The position numbers were made by a program, and so were the translations under genes. Below are positions 1 to 9,298 of a DNA stretch of 64,000 nt, in pieces. The DNA is taken from positions 310,001 through 374,000 of the forward strand of contig NZ_UNOZ01000030.1 of NCBI RefSeq assembly GCF_900536025.1, given 5' to 3'. Under the pieces are notes generated by a model, which was not told the origin of the DNA, did not search any database, and worked only from the letters and a program-made list of their open reading frames with translations. The DNA comes from Pseudomonas reidholzensis. GTDB taxonomy: Bacteria; Pseudomonadota; Gammaproteobacteria; Pseudomonadales; Pseudomonadaceae. Numbering within the stretch: the stretch's first letter is position 1; every line of letters begins with the position of its first letter.

Positions 1-1
1 T

Positions 2-352
2 TATGGTCCGGTTACTTGGTGCGCCGGAACGGATACTGGATCGATTAAGGTAACCGCCGTTGAACCCTGTGCAATGAAGGGGGCCTTGGATGCTGTCCAC
101 AAGCTCGAGATTGTGGATGACCACCGTGCAGGGGGACTCATTATCAAAGAACTCATCAACCACAGTCCGCATTATGTATTCGCTTCAGTAGAGATGGACA
201 CCTCTGGAAATCCCTCTAAATTGGCAGCCGCGGTGGTGATTGCTGGCTTTCAACGTAGAGATCTTATCGACGCATTTGGGCTTCAAACCACCAACAGATG
301 GCAAGCAGCTGAATATCTACGCGCTGATCTGTATGGGCCATGGCCTCCATGA
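2..352 (+). CDS. Partial hypothetical protein (3' end only)
   Basis: The reading frame is open from the first bases of the window to a TGA at 350-352, so this is the C-terminal part of a gene that begins outside the window. The visible part is about 116 residues. An internal ATG at 74 has no convincing ribosome binding site and is probably not the start. I recognise no domain. There is no signal peptide or membrane segment in the visible part. It lies at the edge of an accessory region full of gene remnants, so it may itself be truncated. Confidence 0.45.
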   Translation, partial: YGPVTWCAGTDTGSIKVTAVEPCAMKGALDAVHKLEIVDDHRAGGLIIKELINHSPHYVFASVEMDTSGNPSKLAAAVVIAGFQRRDLIDAFGLQTTNRWQAAEYLRADLYGPWPP

Positions 353-466
353 GCGGCAGGAAAAGAGGCCGCGTTGCCAAGAGTAAGCTGCGGGCCAGTG
401 CCTTTAAGTAGCTTAACCATTAGCCCGATCAATCTGCCGAACAGGCGTGCGAGGAGCTTCGTGAGC

Positions 467-1073
467 CTAGACAGGCTTAGCATTCTCTATCGCTGGGTTG
501 TGATGTTTGCCGAAATCACCAATTCCTCCCACCGTCTGTTTGGAAACACCAAGCTCCCGAGCCACCTCAGCCTTGGTTAGCCCTTGCCCATTCAGGCGTT
601 GTATCTCTTCCCGGCGCTCATTGGCCGCTGCCGCCCGGGAATGTGTCCTGGACCCAGCCTTGATCGCGAGCGGAGCTATTGACCCACCCAGGGTAGCCAC
701 CTCTTTGGACACCTGCTTCAAGAGATCCGTAGGTCGAACGACCTCATCTGCGCTGTATGCCAGGGCGAGAAGGGTGAGGGGATGCACACCAAGCTGCCGA
801 GTTATTAGTGAGTGCTTTGCAAAATGACGTGAGGATGGGATGCAGGCTTGGTCGAATGAAGCTCTGAAAGCTGTCCACTACGCGGCGTTCTCGTTGATCC
901 ACTACCACCAGACCAAGCTCGATCGTCTCCATTTCATCAGGCGTTACGACCAGCGGCCTAGCAGGCTCGTCCTTGCCCACATCATCACAGGTTGCTTCGA
1001 GGTCTACGCAAAAGAGGTATCGATAGCGGCTGATACATTGCTGGATATCATCTTGGGGAGAGTGATGGGACAT
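467..1073 (-). pseudogene. Remnant of a DEDDh-type 3'-5' exonuclease, internally deleted and frameshifted
   Basis: The 5' part, read leftward from 1073, begins with a typical exonuclease RNase T/DEDD motif: YLFCVDLEATCDD followed by METIELGLVVVD and FQSFIRPSLHPILTSFCKALT. This matches the start of the ERI-1/KapD-like exonuclease family, including the first catalytic Asp and Glu. After CKALTNN (near 800) the frame runs into unrelated sequence and stops. A different frame then continues with RQLGVHPLTLLALAYSADEVV and ends in a helix-turn-helix-like segment (LTKAEVARELGVSKQTV) before stopping at 467. The second half of the exonuclease domain, with its remaining Asp and His residues, is absent. 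The simplest reading is an internal deletion plus frameshift. It is unclear whether the HTH tail belonged to the same gene. Confidence 0.55.
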
Positions 1074-1279
1074 GGAATTGCGCTCGATCAGTCGGTGTCA
1101 TCAGGCTATCCAGTTCTCGGCAATTCTGGCAATGCCTGAATCCAATGCGCCAGCGTGGCGTTTTGTGAACGGATAATGGCTCACAAAGCGGGAAGCTCAG
1201 TTTTCGAAAGCCCCCGCTTACGTTAGGCACCAGCGCCTTCTTTGTGAGTCGGCGCGGGATACAGCATCACGCCCGCGGA

Positions 1280-4200
1280 TCAATCCGCGGTTTCTTTAAG
1301 CACCAAGGCAGCCCCTTTGGCCAGTCCACCTATAGCCACTTGACCTTTGGGTGTCCAGGGAAGGTGTTTGGTGGGATTGATATAGATGCGAAGCTCAGTC
1401 TCATATCCTTCCTCCAAGCCAGAGACGATGACCAGATAGAAGTTGGTTTTGCTTTCTTCAGCGCGGCGGAACTCGGTTTCGGTGAGGGTGACTTCACCAG
1501 GAGCTCCGCGAGCGAATGACTTCATCTCGATGAATGTGCTCTTACCCAGAACTCCGTCAGCACCGATTCCTCTGCAGGACTGTAAGTCAACCAGCACAGC
1601 ATCGTCCCGCTGCAATGAAGCTTCCAGATAAGCCCACGCTTTGGTCTGCAATTCTGCGGAGGAGTACTGCTTGTAGGCGGTTTCTGGCACCGACGTCGAA
1701 GGTGCTCTTTTGGGTGTAAGGGGCGGCTTTGACAGAGGGTCAGTTTTGCGCGGCTGCGGCCCCTTATGTTCAAGACTGCTTCCATCTACGCTTTCGACAG
1801 TAAATTGGAAGTCGTGAGGCAGCGCCTTCAGCTTGCGTGTCTGGATGGGGCGCTCAGCACTGTCCGTGGTAGACGTAGCGCCGGCATCCCGCTTGATGAT
1901 GCGTTTACGATTACTGCCATTCAAACGCTCCTGTTCGGCAATCAACATATCAAGACTGGTCTCCTCAGCATCAGTCGCCAGATTGATGTCGGGGAAGTAT
2001 TCCCGGTCTTGGCTGGTAGCCCAGGCGGAAACCCACGCGAGCGCAATTTCACGCATGCACGTACCATCGCCCAGACCCGCGATCGCGATGCCCCCATACT
2101 CGCTCCTGCCGATGAATTTCTCGTCATCGAAATGCACCGCGAGATCGGATAAGTGGGAGTAGGCATGTAGCTGAATTGAAATTTGCCGCGCCCCCTTGGG
2201 AGCTGCGTTAACTATCAGCTGTCCCGGCAGATGCATATTGAGTGTCGCGTTATCAAACCGATTCCAAGACTCCATCGCCTTGTAAGAGCGCTCATCATCT
2301 CTCGCAAGATCAGCCTTCAGTATGCGAAGTGCAGTTTGGAAACGGAATTCCAGCTCGTCATTGGTCGCATTCGTTTTCGCCGGGGCAGCTGCAGAGAATG
2401 GGAGTCGCTCCAGGCCTGCAGCGTTCACGAATCGAGAAATGGTGTCAGCCGCACACGGTGGCGTCCACAAGGCGATCTTCTCAGATCGAAGATTTGAGTA
2501 GTGTGAGTAATACAGAGGACGCTTGGTTATCCAGGCATCCCCTGATCGTAATGGCAGGAGGCTCAGGCTTCGTCGATCTGCGGCAGTCGCTTTGTCCAGC
2601 TGCCTATCCATGTGCCGATAGATGTCCAGCAACAATGCGTCGTGCTTCGGGTCGTAAGTGGTTTTCGCTAGGGATTCCAGCTCACGAATACAGCTTTTCA
2701 AGTCAGGATGACTGATACCCAGCGCGTTCCACAAAGGGGTAAGGCTGCGGTCATACAGAACAAATGGTTGTCTGCCATGAAAGATGTCTTTGCCGGCAAA
2801 AACCGCTCGCATGCTGAACCATTCCTTGCAGTCCCTGGAGGTTGTGACGCAAGGAGCAATCAGCCCTTTTTGAGAGCGCTGAATGCCAAACTTGCCACGC
2901 AGACTTCCGGCCTGCATGTCGCCGATCATCGCTTCATGCGCGACGGTGGAACCGCCCTGTGGGCAATGACCAGCCAAAGCCTTGTATAACCTCATCAGGC
3001 TGACGTCATCAGGTGACGACGTGCTCCTGGCACGCTCAAGAGCCGCTACCAGCTGTGAAACGGGCGGATTGACGCGCATTCCCAGCGCGCGCGCAAATTC
3101 GCTATTGGCGTCGGTTTCGGTCAAGCCACTGGCAAAATCCGTGTGATGCTCGTACATCGCGAGCGTGACCTTCGTCTCGACGATGAGGGTGCCAGGTTTA
3201 CACGGTGTACCTGCGTAATTGGGATACCACGCATTATCAATCAACCTCCCGAGCCACGTGGTTGGCACTGGCGAGCTATCGCTCCTGCCGCTTTCTCGGT
3301 AAGCAAAGGTTCTGCTACACGGCTCGAAGGAGAGCCAGTTGCTGTCGATACAGCGAAACAGGGCTATCGCTCTCTCAACGGCTGTGGGGGCGGACGCTGG
3401 CGCCGACACGCGAGATTTGCGCCCCTTGCGCGATACTGGCTGGGCTGGGCTCTGTCGAATGTTGCGGATGACGGCATCAAGATCAGGCGATACGAAATCA
3501 CGTCGCAATCCGCCGCGTGCTCGGCCCAGGAAGCGGCGGGCTGAATATTGAGACGGGAGCACAATGTGTGCAGAGTCCGTGGTGGCCTCAACAAGGCGAG
3601 GAGTAACCTCGGCGCCGAGCAATGACAGAAAACGCTTCACGCCTCGCTTTCGACTGGTGGCCACTGACTCGCCTTGGATGCCCCGTTGTTCTGCTTTGCT
3701 GATTTTGAACACCTCGGCATAGCTGGGGGACGCCCACAGCAGCTCAGGGGTGGTAGCAGCCGCCTTCGACCACGTGTCCTGTGAATCAGCGATGGATGCT
3801 GGCAGGTATACGCTGATAGGCGAGGCGAGCACCTTCGATACTGTTGATCGACCATCCTCGAGCGCAACATGACTGAACGCGTCAATCAGCAGTGCCGCGC
3901 CTACCTCCTGGCCCAAGTGGCTGTTCTTCGTATCGACGTGCTCAAACAAATCTCGCAGATCGAGGAGGTCTTGTTTATCGGCTGTAATGGCATTTTGCGC
4001 GAATCGCCTGGCAAATGCTTCAAGCACGTCTTGGGCTGCTACGTCTGTCTTGTAATTCGCGCTTTCTGATAGCCATTCGACGAGGGAGGCGTAGGGCGTA
4101 GAAAGCAGAAGAGGGTGAACTACATTCGTCAGATGATGGCGAGCTGCAAAGCCAATTGTGGGTGGCTGCCCTGTTAGCCACGAATCGGCTTCGTCTTCAG

Positions 4201-5764
4201 CCTTGGCTTGTGTACGCTGTCCGCTTGCAAGCGGCACCCATCGAGAGTCCAGCAGCAGATAGTCTTCATCCAGTTCGAGGCACCTTACAGCCATGTCCAG
4301 GAACCATGCCGGAGATTTTTGCTCGAATCCATCTTCGTCACAGTGTTCGAACACATCCCCGAGCTCTAGAGCGTGTGAAATGGAGAGCGCTTCCAGGACG
4401 CCCCGCCAGCGTCCGTCTCTATCCCGCATCCACTCGGGCAGCATTGGCCACCCGCTCACCGCGAGGTGGTCAGCTTCCGTCAGCATCCCGTCGATCGACA
4501 CATCGCAATACGAAATCTGACTCAGCCCATAGCGGCCATCAATGAGTGTGGGACACGCTTTGAAGGCCTCTATTCCTTTGCTCCACTGTTCATGGAACAA
4601 TTTGTTGAGCCAGTCCGAACTGCTGTCTGTCTTTGCCCCGACAGGGACGGCTAGCCAAGCGAGGGTATTGCGTTGCTGGGCTAGATAGATGGCCAGCTGA
4701 CCTAGGAATTGGCCGGATGCCTCAGTCAACCACTGATTCCAGGCGCCGTGAATCATGTCTTCCCGAGAGGTAGACGGGTCAAACTGTGCGTCCAGAGAAA
4801 ACGCAGCACTCGTCTGAATCTTGGTGGGCAGCGCTACATGGATCCGCCCGCTAGCACCCCCATTCACCGGTATCGCAACACCAATGGGCGTGAAATCACC
4901 GGTCGCCTTGGCAGCGCGAGCCTTACCGGCTGGAACCTTCACGTCACAAACGAAGCGCTCCCAAAGGTTGTCGTCCACCAGGAAGGTTGAGTGGGTGACA
5001 CGGCTCTGGTGCTTGCCAAGTGCGAGTTTGAAGTGGCGATCGGATTGAGTCTGCTGAATCGACAGATGCTTTAGCGGGATGCCCTCATCCAGGTCAAATA
5101 AGGTGATCGCGCGGACGTTGTCCAAGAATATCAGGTCGCTAGGGGCCCAGTCATCGAACCAGGCTTCCAGAGAGTCAACGTCAAAATCTGGATAGAGATC
5201 GACGCTCACCAGGGTCTGGCCGGCGTGGGGGTCGTAAAAATTCCTGATAGCCTCGGCTTCCTCCACCATGGCCACGTGGTCATCGCGCGAGCCGAAATGG
5301 AAGGGGGCGCTGTGGACTGTCAGGTTGTCGCCGAGCTGGGTGAGGGTTTTCAGGCCGATGCCGAACCGCCCTTTAAGCTCCGCTGACTGCTGCTTAGTGG
5401 AGTAGAACGGGTAGATCATCGGTAGCACGTGGGGCAGCTCAACGGGCAGACCGTTATGGACGATCACCAGCTGCTTATTGCCTCGAACCGTTTGCACACC
5501 GAACTGCACGGAAGTGGCATCAAGGTCATCAGCATTCTGGATAACCTCGCGAAGCCCCTGGTAGGGGTCGGTGTTCAACCGTTTGGCGCCCTGATTGCCT
5601 CCCTTGAGGAGGGTGGTCAGGATCTCGGGCTGCTCACGCTGAAGCTTTACAAACTCAGTTAGCGCGGCATTCGCATACGCTTTGCTGCGCAGCGTCGTCT
5701 CCTTGAAGGTAGAGGCTGAGTTGAAGCAGGCTGTAGCGTGCAAGCGTCCGAGTTGCTCGTCCAT
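1280..5764 (-). CDS. Sacsin/NO VEIN-like GHKL ATPase with C-terminal DUF3883 (nuclease-like) domain
   Basis: This is a 1494-residue cytoplasmic protein with no signal or membrane segment. Its N-terminus carries a GHKL (Hsp90/histidine-kinase) ATP-binding fold of the sacsin type: N-box EVIQNADDLDA at about 73-83, a VHNGLP G1-like turn near 102-107, and GRFGIGLKTL near 132-141. The long middle has no domain I recognise. The last 110 residues match the NO VEIN C-terminal domain (DUF3883): a conserved Asp region (IGADGVLG), then FIEMKSF at about 1411-1417, TLTETEFRRAEES and a hydrophobic YLVIVSGL strand. The D...ExK arrangement resembles PD-(D/E)XK nucleases. An ATPase head with a nuclease-like tail is seen in bacterial defence-type proteins and in plant NO VEIN. 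The biochemical activity and target are unknown. It is a single-gene unit in an accessory region beside other defence-like genes. Confidence 0.75.
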   Translation of the reverse strand: MDEQLGRLHATACFNSASTFKETTLRSKAYANAALTEFVKLQREQPEILTTLLKGGNQGAKRLNTDPYQGLREVIQNADDLDATSVQFGVQTVRGNKQLVIVHNGLPVELPHVLPMIYPFYSTKQQSAELKGRFGIGLKTLTQLGDNLTVHSAPFHFGSRDDHVAMVEEAEAIRNFYDPHAGQTLVSVDLYPDFDVDSLEAWFDDWAPSDLIFLDNVRAITLFDLDEGIPLKHLSIQQTQSDRHFKLALGKHQSRVTHSTFLVDDNLWERFVCDVKVPAGKARAAKATGDFTPIGVAIPVNGGASGRIHVALPTKIQTSAAFSLDAQFDPSTSREDMIHGAWNQWLTEASGQFLGQLAIYLAQQRNTLAWLAVPVGAKTDSSSDWLNKLFHEQWSKGIEAFKACPTLIDGRYGLSQISYCDVSIDGMLTEADHLAVSGWPMLPEWMRDRDGRWRGVLEALSISHALELGDVFEHCDEDGFEQKSPAWFLDMAVRCLELDEDYLLLDSRWVPLASGQRTQAKAEDEADSWLTGQPPTIGFAARHHLTNVVHPLLLSTPYASLVEWLSESANYKTDVAAQDVLEAFARRFAQNAITADKQDLLDLRDLFEHVDTKNSHLGQEVGAALLIDAFSHVALEDGRSTVSKVLASPISVYLPASIADSQDTWSKAAATTPELLWASPSYAEVFKISKAEQRGIQGESVATSRKRGVKRFLSLLGAEVTPRLVEATTDSAHIVLPSQYSARRFLGRARGGLRRDFVSPDLDAVIRNIRQSPAQPVSRKGRKSRVSAPASAPTAVERAIALFRCIDSNWLSFEPCSRTFAYRESGRSDSSPVPTTWLGRLIDNAWYPNYAGTPCKPGTLIVETKVTLAMYEHHTDFASGLTETDANSEFARALGMRVNPPVSQLVAALERARSTSSPDDVSLMRLYKALAGHCPQGGSTVAHEAMIGDMQAGSLRGKFGIQRSQKGLIAPCVTTSRDCKEWFSMRAVFAGKDIFHGRQPFVLYDRSLTPLWNALGISHPDLKSCIRELESLAKTTYDPKHDALLLDIYRHMDRQLDKATAADRRSLSLLPLRSGDAWITKRPLYYSHYSNLRSEKIALWTPPCAADTISRFVNAAGLERLPFSAAAPAKTNATNDELEFRFQTALRILKADLARDDERSYKAMESWNRFDNATLNMHLPGQLIVNAAPKGARQISIQLHAYSHLSDLAVHFDDEKFIGRSEYGGIAIAGLGDGTCMREIALAWVSAWATSQDREYFPDINLATDAEETSLDMLIAEQERLNGSNRKRIIKRDAGATSTTDSAERPIQTRKLKALPHDFQFTVESVDGSSLEHKGPQPRKTDPLSKPPLTPKRAPSTSVPETAYKQYSSAELQTKAWAYLEASLQRDDAVLVDLQSCRGIGADGVLGKSTFIEMKSFARGAPGEVTLTETEFRRAEESKTNFYLVIVSGLEEGYETELRIYINPTKHLPWTPKGQVAIGGLAKGAALVLKETAD

Positions 5765-5923
5765 AATGGACTACTCCATGAAGGCATTTTGAGATCAGCC
5801 GATCATAGACTGGCTTTGGAGCGAGTTCCATGCGTGCTTGTTTCACGTGACGTGCGATGACTGGATCTTTAGCTTGGCTGGCGCTTAGCAATTATCAGAC
5901 TGACAGCAAGAGGGAGCGCTCGG

Positions 5924-6925
5924 ATGAGGCTACTTGCGTGGTTGTTTGGCAAACGTGAAAAGCCAAGCCCCCCCAGCAGTGATGACCAAGGATGCCCCCC
6001 AACCGATTGTCGAGCTGTCGAATACCTTATTATGCATCTACGCAATCGAGTGGAGCGGCTTGTTCAAGAAATCTCGAAACCGCAAATGGGCTGTGTCGTG
6101 GCGCGACAATACCCCGAACGGCTCCAGGGGAGGCCACCGGGAGAGCGGGGAGGGCCGGTATCTCCTGGTCAATCTTTCGACTGGCGCCTTTGCTGCACAG
6201 GGATCCCTGCCTAGGCCGAACCAGGGTCAGGTTGCCGACAACGGCACCTTCTCCATAGAGGACTGGCATTTCGGAAGTCACCTGTCCGGTACATTCCATG
6301 TCTTTTCCGCAGATGGGACGCCCATCGTCTTACGCACATTTACAGCCAACATCCTGGAAAGCGGACTGTCCAGAAACGGGAAGCTGGCTTACTGCATAAC
6401 GGCAAATAGCCCGACGGAGGATGTCGGAAAACTGACCCTGTTCGATCTGACGACCGGGCATATCCTTTTCTCTGTAAGGCCGCGACGCTTTGGCGCTGAC
6501 ACGATCGAGTTTGACGAGAAGCACCGCCAGCTGGTCTTCAAGGTTTCCGGCGGTGGCGAGTACCGCTACGGTGCTGATGGCGTCATCCTGGATGAGCACA
6601 GGGCCGATGATGCATTCTTGAATTCGAGCGACTACTCCGCCGTGAGCCTGTCTGCAGAATCAATGTTAAAAGGCGACTTTTCGTTGCTAACCACTGAAAA
6701 GGGGCAAGAAATTCTAGAAGCTCTGATTCGCGCCCGGCGCATTGGCGCGGATGTGAATCCTGCATGGAAGCCTACAGCGCTCAAGTCCAAGGCCTGGCAC
6801 ACGAAGCCTTATCACAGGTTGCGGAGGCGATTGCATGCTACGAGGAGGCGCTCACCCTGAATCCCAAGATCGGGGTAAAAAGAAAGCGCGACTTGCTGCG
6901 TAAACGAGCCGGTACGGACATCTAA
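5924..6925 (+). pseudogene. TPR-tailed hypothetical protein disrupted by two frameshifts
   Basis: A start at 5924 (MRLLAWLFGKREK) has a purine-rich upstream sequence (aagagggagcg). The frame continues only to 6214. The bulk of the protein (GRYLLVNLSTGAF, VADNGTFSIEDWHFG, LSRNGKLAYCIT, KLTLFDLTTGHILF; a beta-propeller-like pattern) lies in a second frame. The two frames can be joined at a C7 run (5968-5974) or a C6 run (5995-6000). Near 6765-6775 the coding signal returns to the first frame and gives a TPR-like tail (ALSQVAEAIACYEEALTLNP) ending at TAA 6923-6925. The two shifts compensate, so a one-base gain and a one-base loss would restore about 333 codons. Homopolymer error, true decay or slippage cannot be told apart here. 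Function unknown. Confidence 0.6.
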
Positions 6926-6926
6926 A

Positions 6927-6985
6927 GGCGGCTAAATAAGCATTTTTCAATAGGAGTACAAATGCACTCCTACCATTTAGCGCCA
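6927..6985. repeat. Nested inverted repeat downstream of the TPR gene
   Basis: An outer arm pair (ggcggctaaat at 6927-6937 and atttagcgcc at 6976-6985) encloses an inner hairpin, taggagt...actccta, at about 6951-6972. There is a T5 run at 6944-6948 inside the structure. It begins one base after the upstream stop codon. It could act as a terminator or be the scar of an inserted element. The rest of the interval to 7172 shows nothing I can support. Confidence 0.35.
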
Positions 6986-7171
6986 TTATGAAGCAGCCTC
7001 AGAGCGAGCCTCCGTGCGGGCGTTTCCCAGGCTGCTTATCGGTTCGTGGCTATGAGTACGTCAGACGCGCTCCGTTGGTTAATCGTGTTGGCGTGGGCTC
7101 CGCAGGCGCTCAGTCATCGGCTGAGGCGTCGATGCTGCTAGCCACACTCAGGGTCACCCGCGCCAGAGCGC

Positions 7172-7909
7172 CTAGACATGCGGGATCGCCATGTTTTTAT
7201 GGTAGTTCTGCACAGCCGCCTCCATCTCTCGTACATACCTTTCAAACTCATCGACGGCATATGTCAGGAACGTTTGACCCATGATGACGCCATCGAACAT
7301 GTTGAGCGACACTCCCGTAGCTCTACGAATGGCTGACAAGACCCTTTTTTCTGCAGGGGTCTTTCTAGATTTACGCGTGCTCATCTCCTCATATCCCTTA
7401 GCAACGCCGTCGCTGTGGATCATTATGTTCCTAAGGACTGTGAGGTGATCTAGATCCTTTATTCCGTTGCCACCAACGACATTCAGCAGCATGTACTGCG
7501 CCCTTTCTAAAGGACCCATACCCTTGACCTCTCCATCGTATCTAGTGAGATCAATCATGAATTCCAGGCATTGGCTAATACGATGCTCGAATAAACCGAA
7601 CATGGTGAGATACGCGGAGCGTCGCGTGAGCTGAGTGATCAAGAACTGGTGCATGGCTAAAGCCTCTTCAGGGTCATAATCCACAGAAGAGCCGCACGAA
7701 TAGCACGTTCGGATCCTTACGTAGCTTTCGCCATCCTGGTCGCATGATTCTTCTTCGAATTCATGCTCCTTTACTGCTCCTGGCTCATTAGCCTCTTTGA
7801 CGGCGAGCGCCACATTTTTTTCTGCCTGTTCAGCGAGCATTCGCATAATGGAAATGGACTGACTGATAGCACACATGTGAACACTAAAAATGAAATCAAG
7901 CTTAGCCAC
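7172..7909 (-). CDS. HEPN-like protein with a CxxC motif
   Basis: I place the start at GTG 7909 because a full Shine-Dalgarno (aaggagg) sits 5 bases upstream. The 24-codon extension to 7981 lacks one. The 245-residue product has a CYSCGS motif (C69, C72) after an acidic stretch. Its helical C-terminal half contains VLRNIMIHSDG, with R160-x4-H165. That spacing fits the RX4-6H signature of HEPN ribonucleases, which are common in toxin and defence systems. The N-terminal helix is rich in Ile and Ser. No partner antitoxin is evident next to it: the upstream neighbour is a broken integrase and the downstream neighbour the broken TPR gene. Base composition is visibly more AT-rich than the core genes, which suggests transfer. 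The HEPN assignment is by motif only. Confidence 0.5.
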   Translation of the reverse strand: MAKLDFIFSVHMCAISQSISIMRMLAEQAEKNVALAVKEANEPGAVKEHEFEEESCDQDGESYVRIRTCYSCGSSVDYDPEEALAMHQFLITQLTRRSAYLTMFGLFEHRISQCLEFMIDLTRYDGEVKGMGPLERAQYMLLNVVGGNGIKDLDHLTVLRNIMIHSDGVAKGYEEMSTRKSRKTPAEKRVLSAIRRATGVSLNMFDGVIMGQTFLTYAVDEFERYVREMEAAVQNYHKNMAIPHV

Positions 7910-8040
7910 GTTGCCTCCTTGCAAACTTAAACTAGCGCCTAAAATTAACATTGACCTAATGTTTTGAAATGCCTGCCTCATGAACCCGAGCTGACATCCA
8001 CATGGATGAGCTGTGAGTTTCCTTGAATTTGATTTCCAGG

Positions 8041-8738
8041 CTACGAGCTTCCCTCAAGCCTCTGTGCCAATCCCCCAAACTGCTGTGCCGGCTCGACGTA
8101 GCGCAGAGCCGACTTCAGATCGCTCCAGCCAACGTACTCCATCAGTGTCTTGATATCCCAGCCAGAGCTGGCCGCCCAAGTAGCAAAACACCTACGCATC
8201 GAGTGAGCGCTGTAGATCTCAGAAGGTAGCCCGCATCGTTCCAATGTACCCCTTAGCAGTGGAATCAAGCTGTGAGCCGCAAGAGCCTGCTCGCCGACAT
8301 TACCCCAACGATCAATCCCCCTGAACACCGGGCCTCGTGCAATGTCAGCAGCCTCGATCCAGTTCAGGTAAGCCTCAATAGGGCATAGCTTATTGAGCGA
8401 TGGCGTCCTGTATTCGCGACCAACATGCTGGCGATCGCCCTTGCTGTGAGCCAGGTAGAACCTGATACCCACATTAAGCAGCGCGATGTCCCGGGTCAAC
8501 ACACCTTTCATGTTGCCAGCGATGCGCGCATCACTCGCTTCCTGCTGCAGAAACACAACCGCCTTCTCAAGCTGCATTAAGGGCAGGGGAGCTGCTTGCT
8601 TCTGCTGGACGAGATGAAGCACTCGAATGCCCTTCAGGAGCTGGCGCACCTTCGGCGCCTTGGTGGGATCAGGAAAGCCATGGGTCTGGTGCCAGTTTGC
8701 AAGTGCTGCAAGACGCTGCTTCAGCGTGCTGAAACCTG
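8041..8738 (-). pseudogene. Truncated tyrosine recombinase (site-specific integrase)
   Basis: Recognisable integrase sequence starts at FSTLKQRLAALANWHQTHGF and runs leftward to 8041. The C-terminal catalytic box is present: HSMRRCFATWAA gives the second Arg region, ALRYVEP the nucleophilic Tyr. Two defects are visible. The N-terminal core-binding part is missing; just upstream the DNA switches to a KfrA-like gene on the other strand. In addition, RDIALLNVG is joined directly to IRFYLAHSKGDRQ, so the segment that normally carries the first catalytic Arg is absent. The frame remains open to 8841, but those extra residues are antisense to the KfrA remnant and are not integrase-like. The gene is almost certainly inactive. 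Confidence 0.7.
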
Positions 8739-9226
8739 GTTCTGGTGCGCAAAGCGCGCGAGGCACTGCTGTCCAGAGGGCAAAACCCCAGTATCGATGC
8801 AATGCGCATTGAGCTGGGAAATACCGGCTCGCAGACAACAATACATGCCCTGCTGCGTCGCCGTCACGACTGAGCGAAGAACTGAGCGGTCTGATTGAAA
8901 AGTTGCTGGAGCGGCTGCTGGAGGAGGGGAACGAAGCGCTGCTCCATGAGCGAGCCTCATTCGAGCAAGAGCGAAAGGGTATGCGTGAAGCGCACGTTAC
9001 GATTTAAGCTGAGCTCAATGCTGCAAAGCAGGAGATCGCAACGTTGCGCCAGGCGCTGAAATCCCAAGACCAGGAGCTTCAAACAACCCAGTCTTCGCTG
9101 CAGGGCGAGCTGACTCGCAACACACTGGAGATACGAGACAAGCACACGGCACAGTTACTCGATCAGGCTAAGGCTGAAAGTGAAGCGTTGCGCTCTCAAA
9201 TTACAGCAGGGCAAGCATCACACTAA
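8739..9226 (+). pseudogene. Decayed KfrA-like DNA-binding coiled-coil gene
   Basis: Read on the plus strand from about 8739, the sequence gives VRKAREALLSRGQNPSIDA and then MRIELGNTGSQTTIH. This closely matches the N-terminal helix-turn-helix segment of the intact KfrA-like gene at 44537-45541 (QARQALIARGENPSIDA, RIEMGNTGSKTTIH). A TGA follows at about 8871. A shifted frame continues as LSEELSGLIEKLLERLLEEG, then an in-frame stop near 9005, then a coiled-coil tail (AAKQEIATLRQALKSQDQEL...) to 9226. The start codon and first residues are missing at the junction with the integrase remnant. Integrase and KfrA-like genes often neighbour each other in Pseudomonas elements, so this is probably what is left of one such element. 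Confidence 0.65.
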
Positions 9227-9298
9227 AGCCACTCGAAGCTGTCGTGACCAGATGACGAGCAAGTCTGTAGCCCGAACGCCCATAACGCTGTCCGGAGG

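Noticed and set aside
7910..7981. ATG start giving the HEPN-like protein 24 extra residues
   Set aside because: The segment contains the strong ribosome site for GTG 7909 and would not need it if it were coding.
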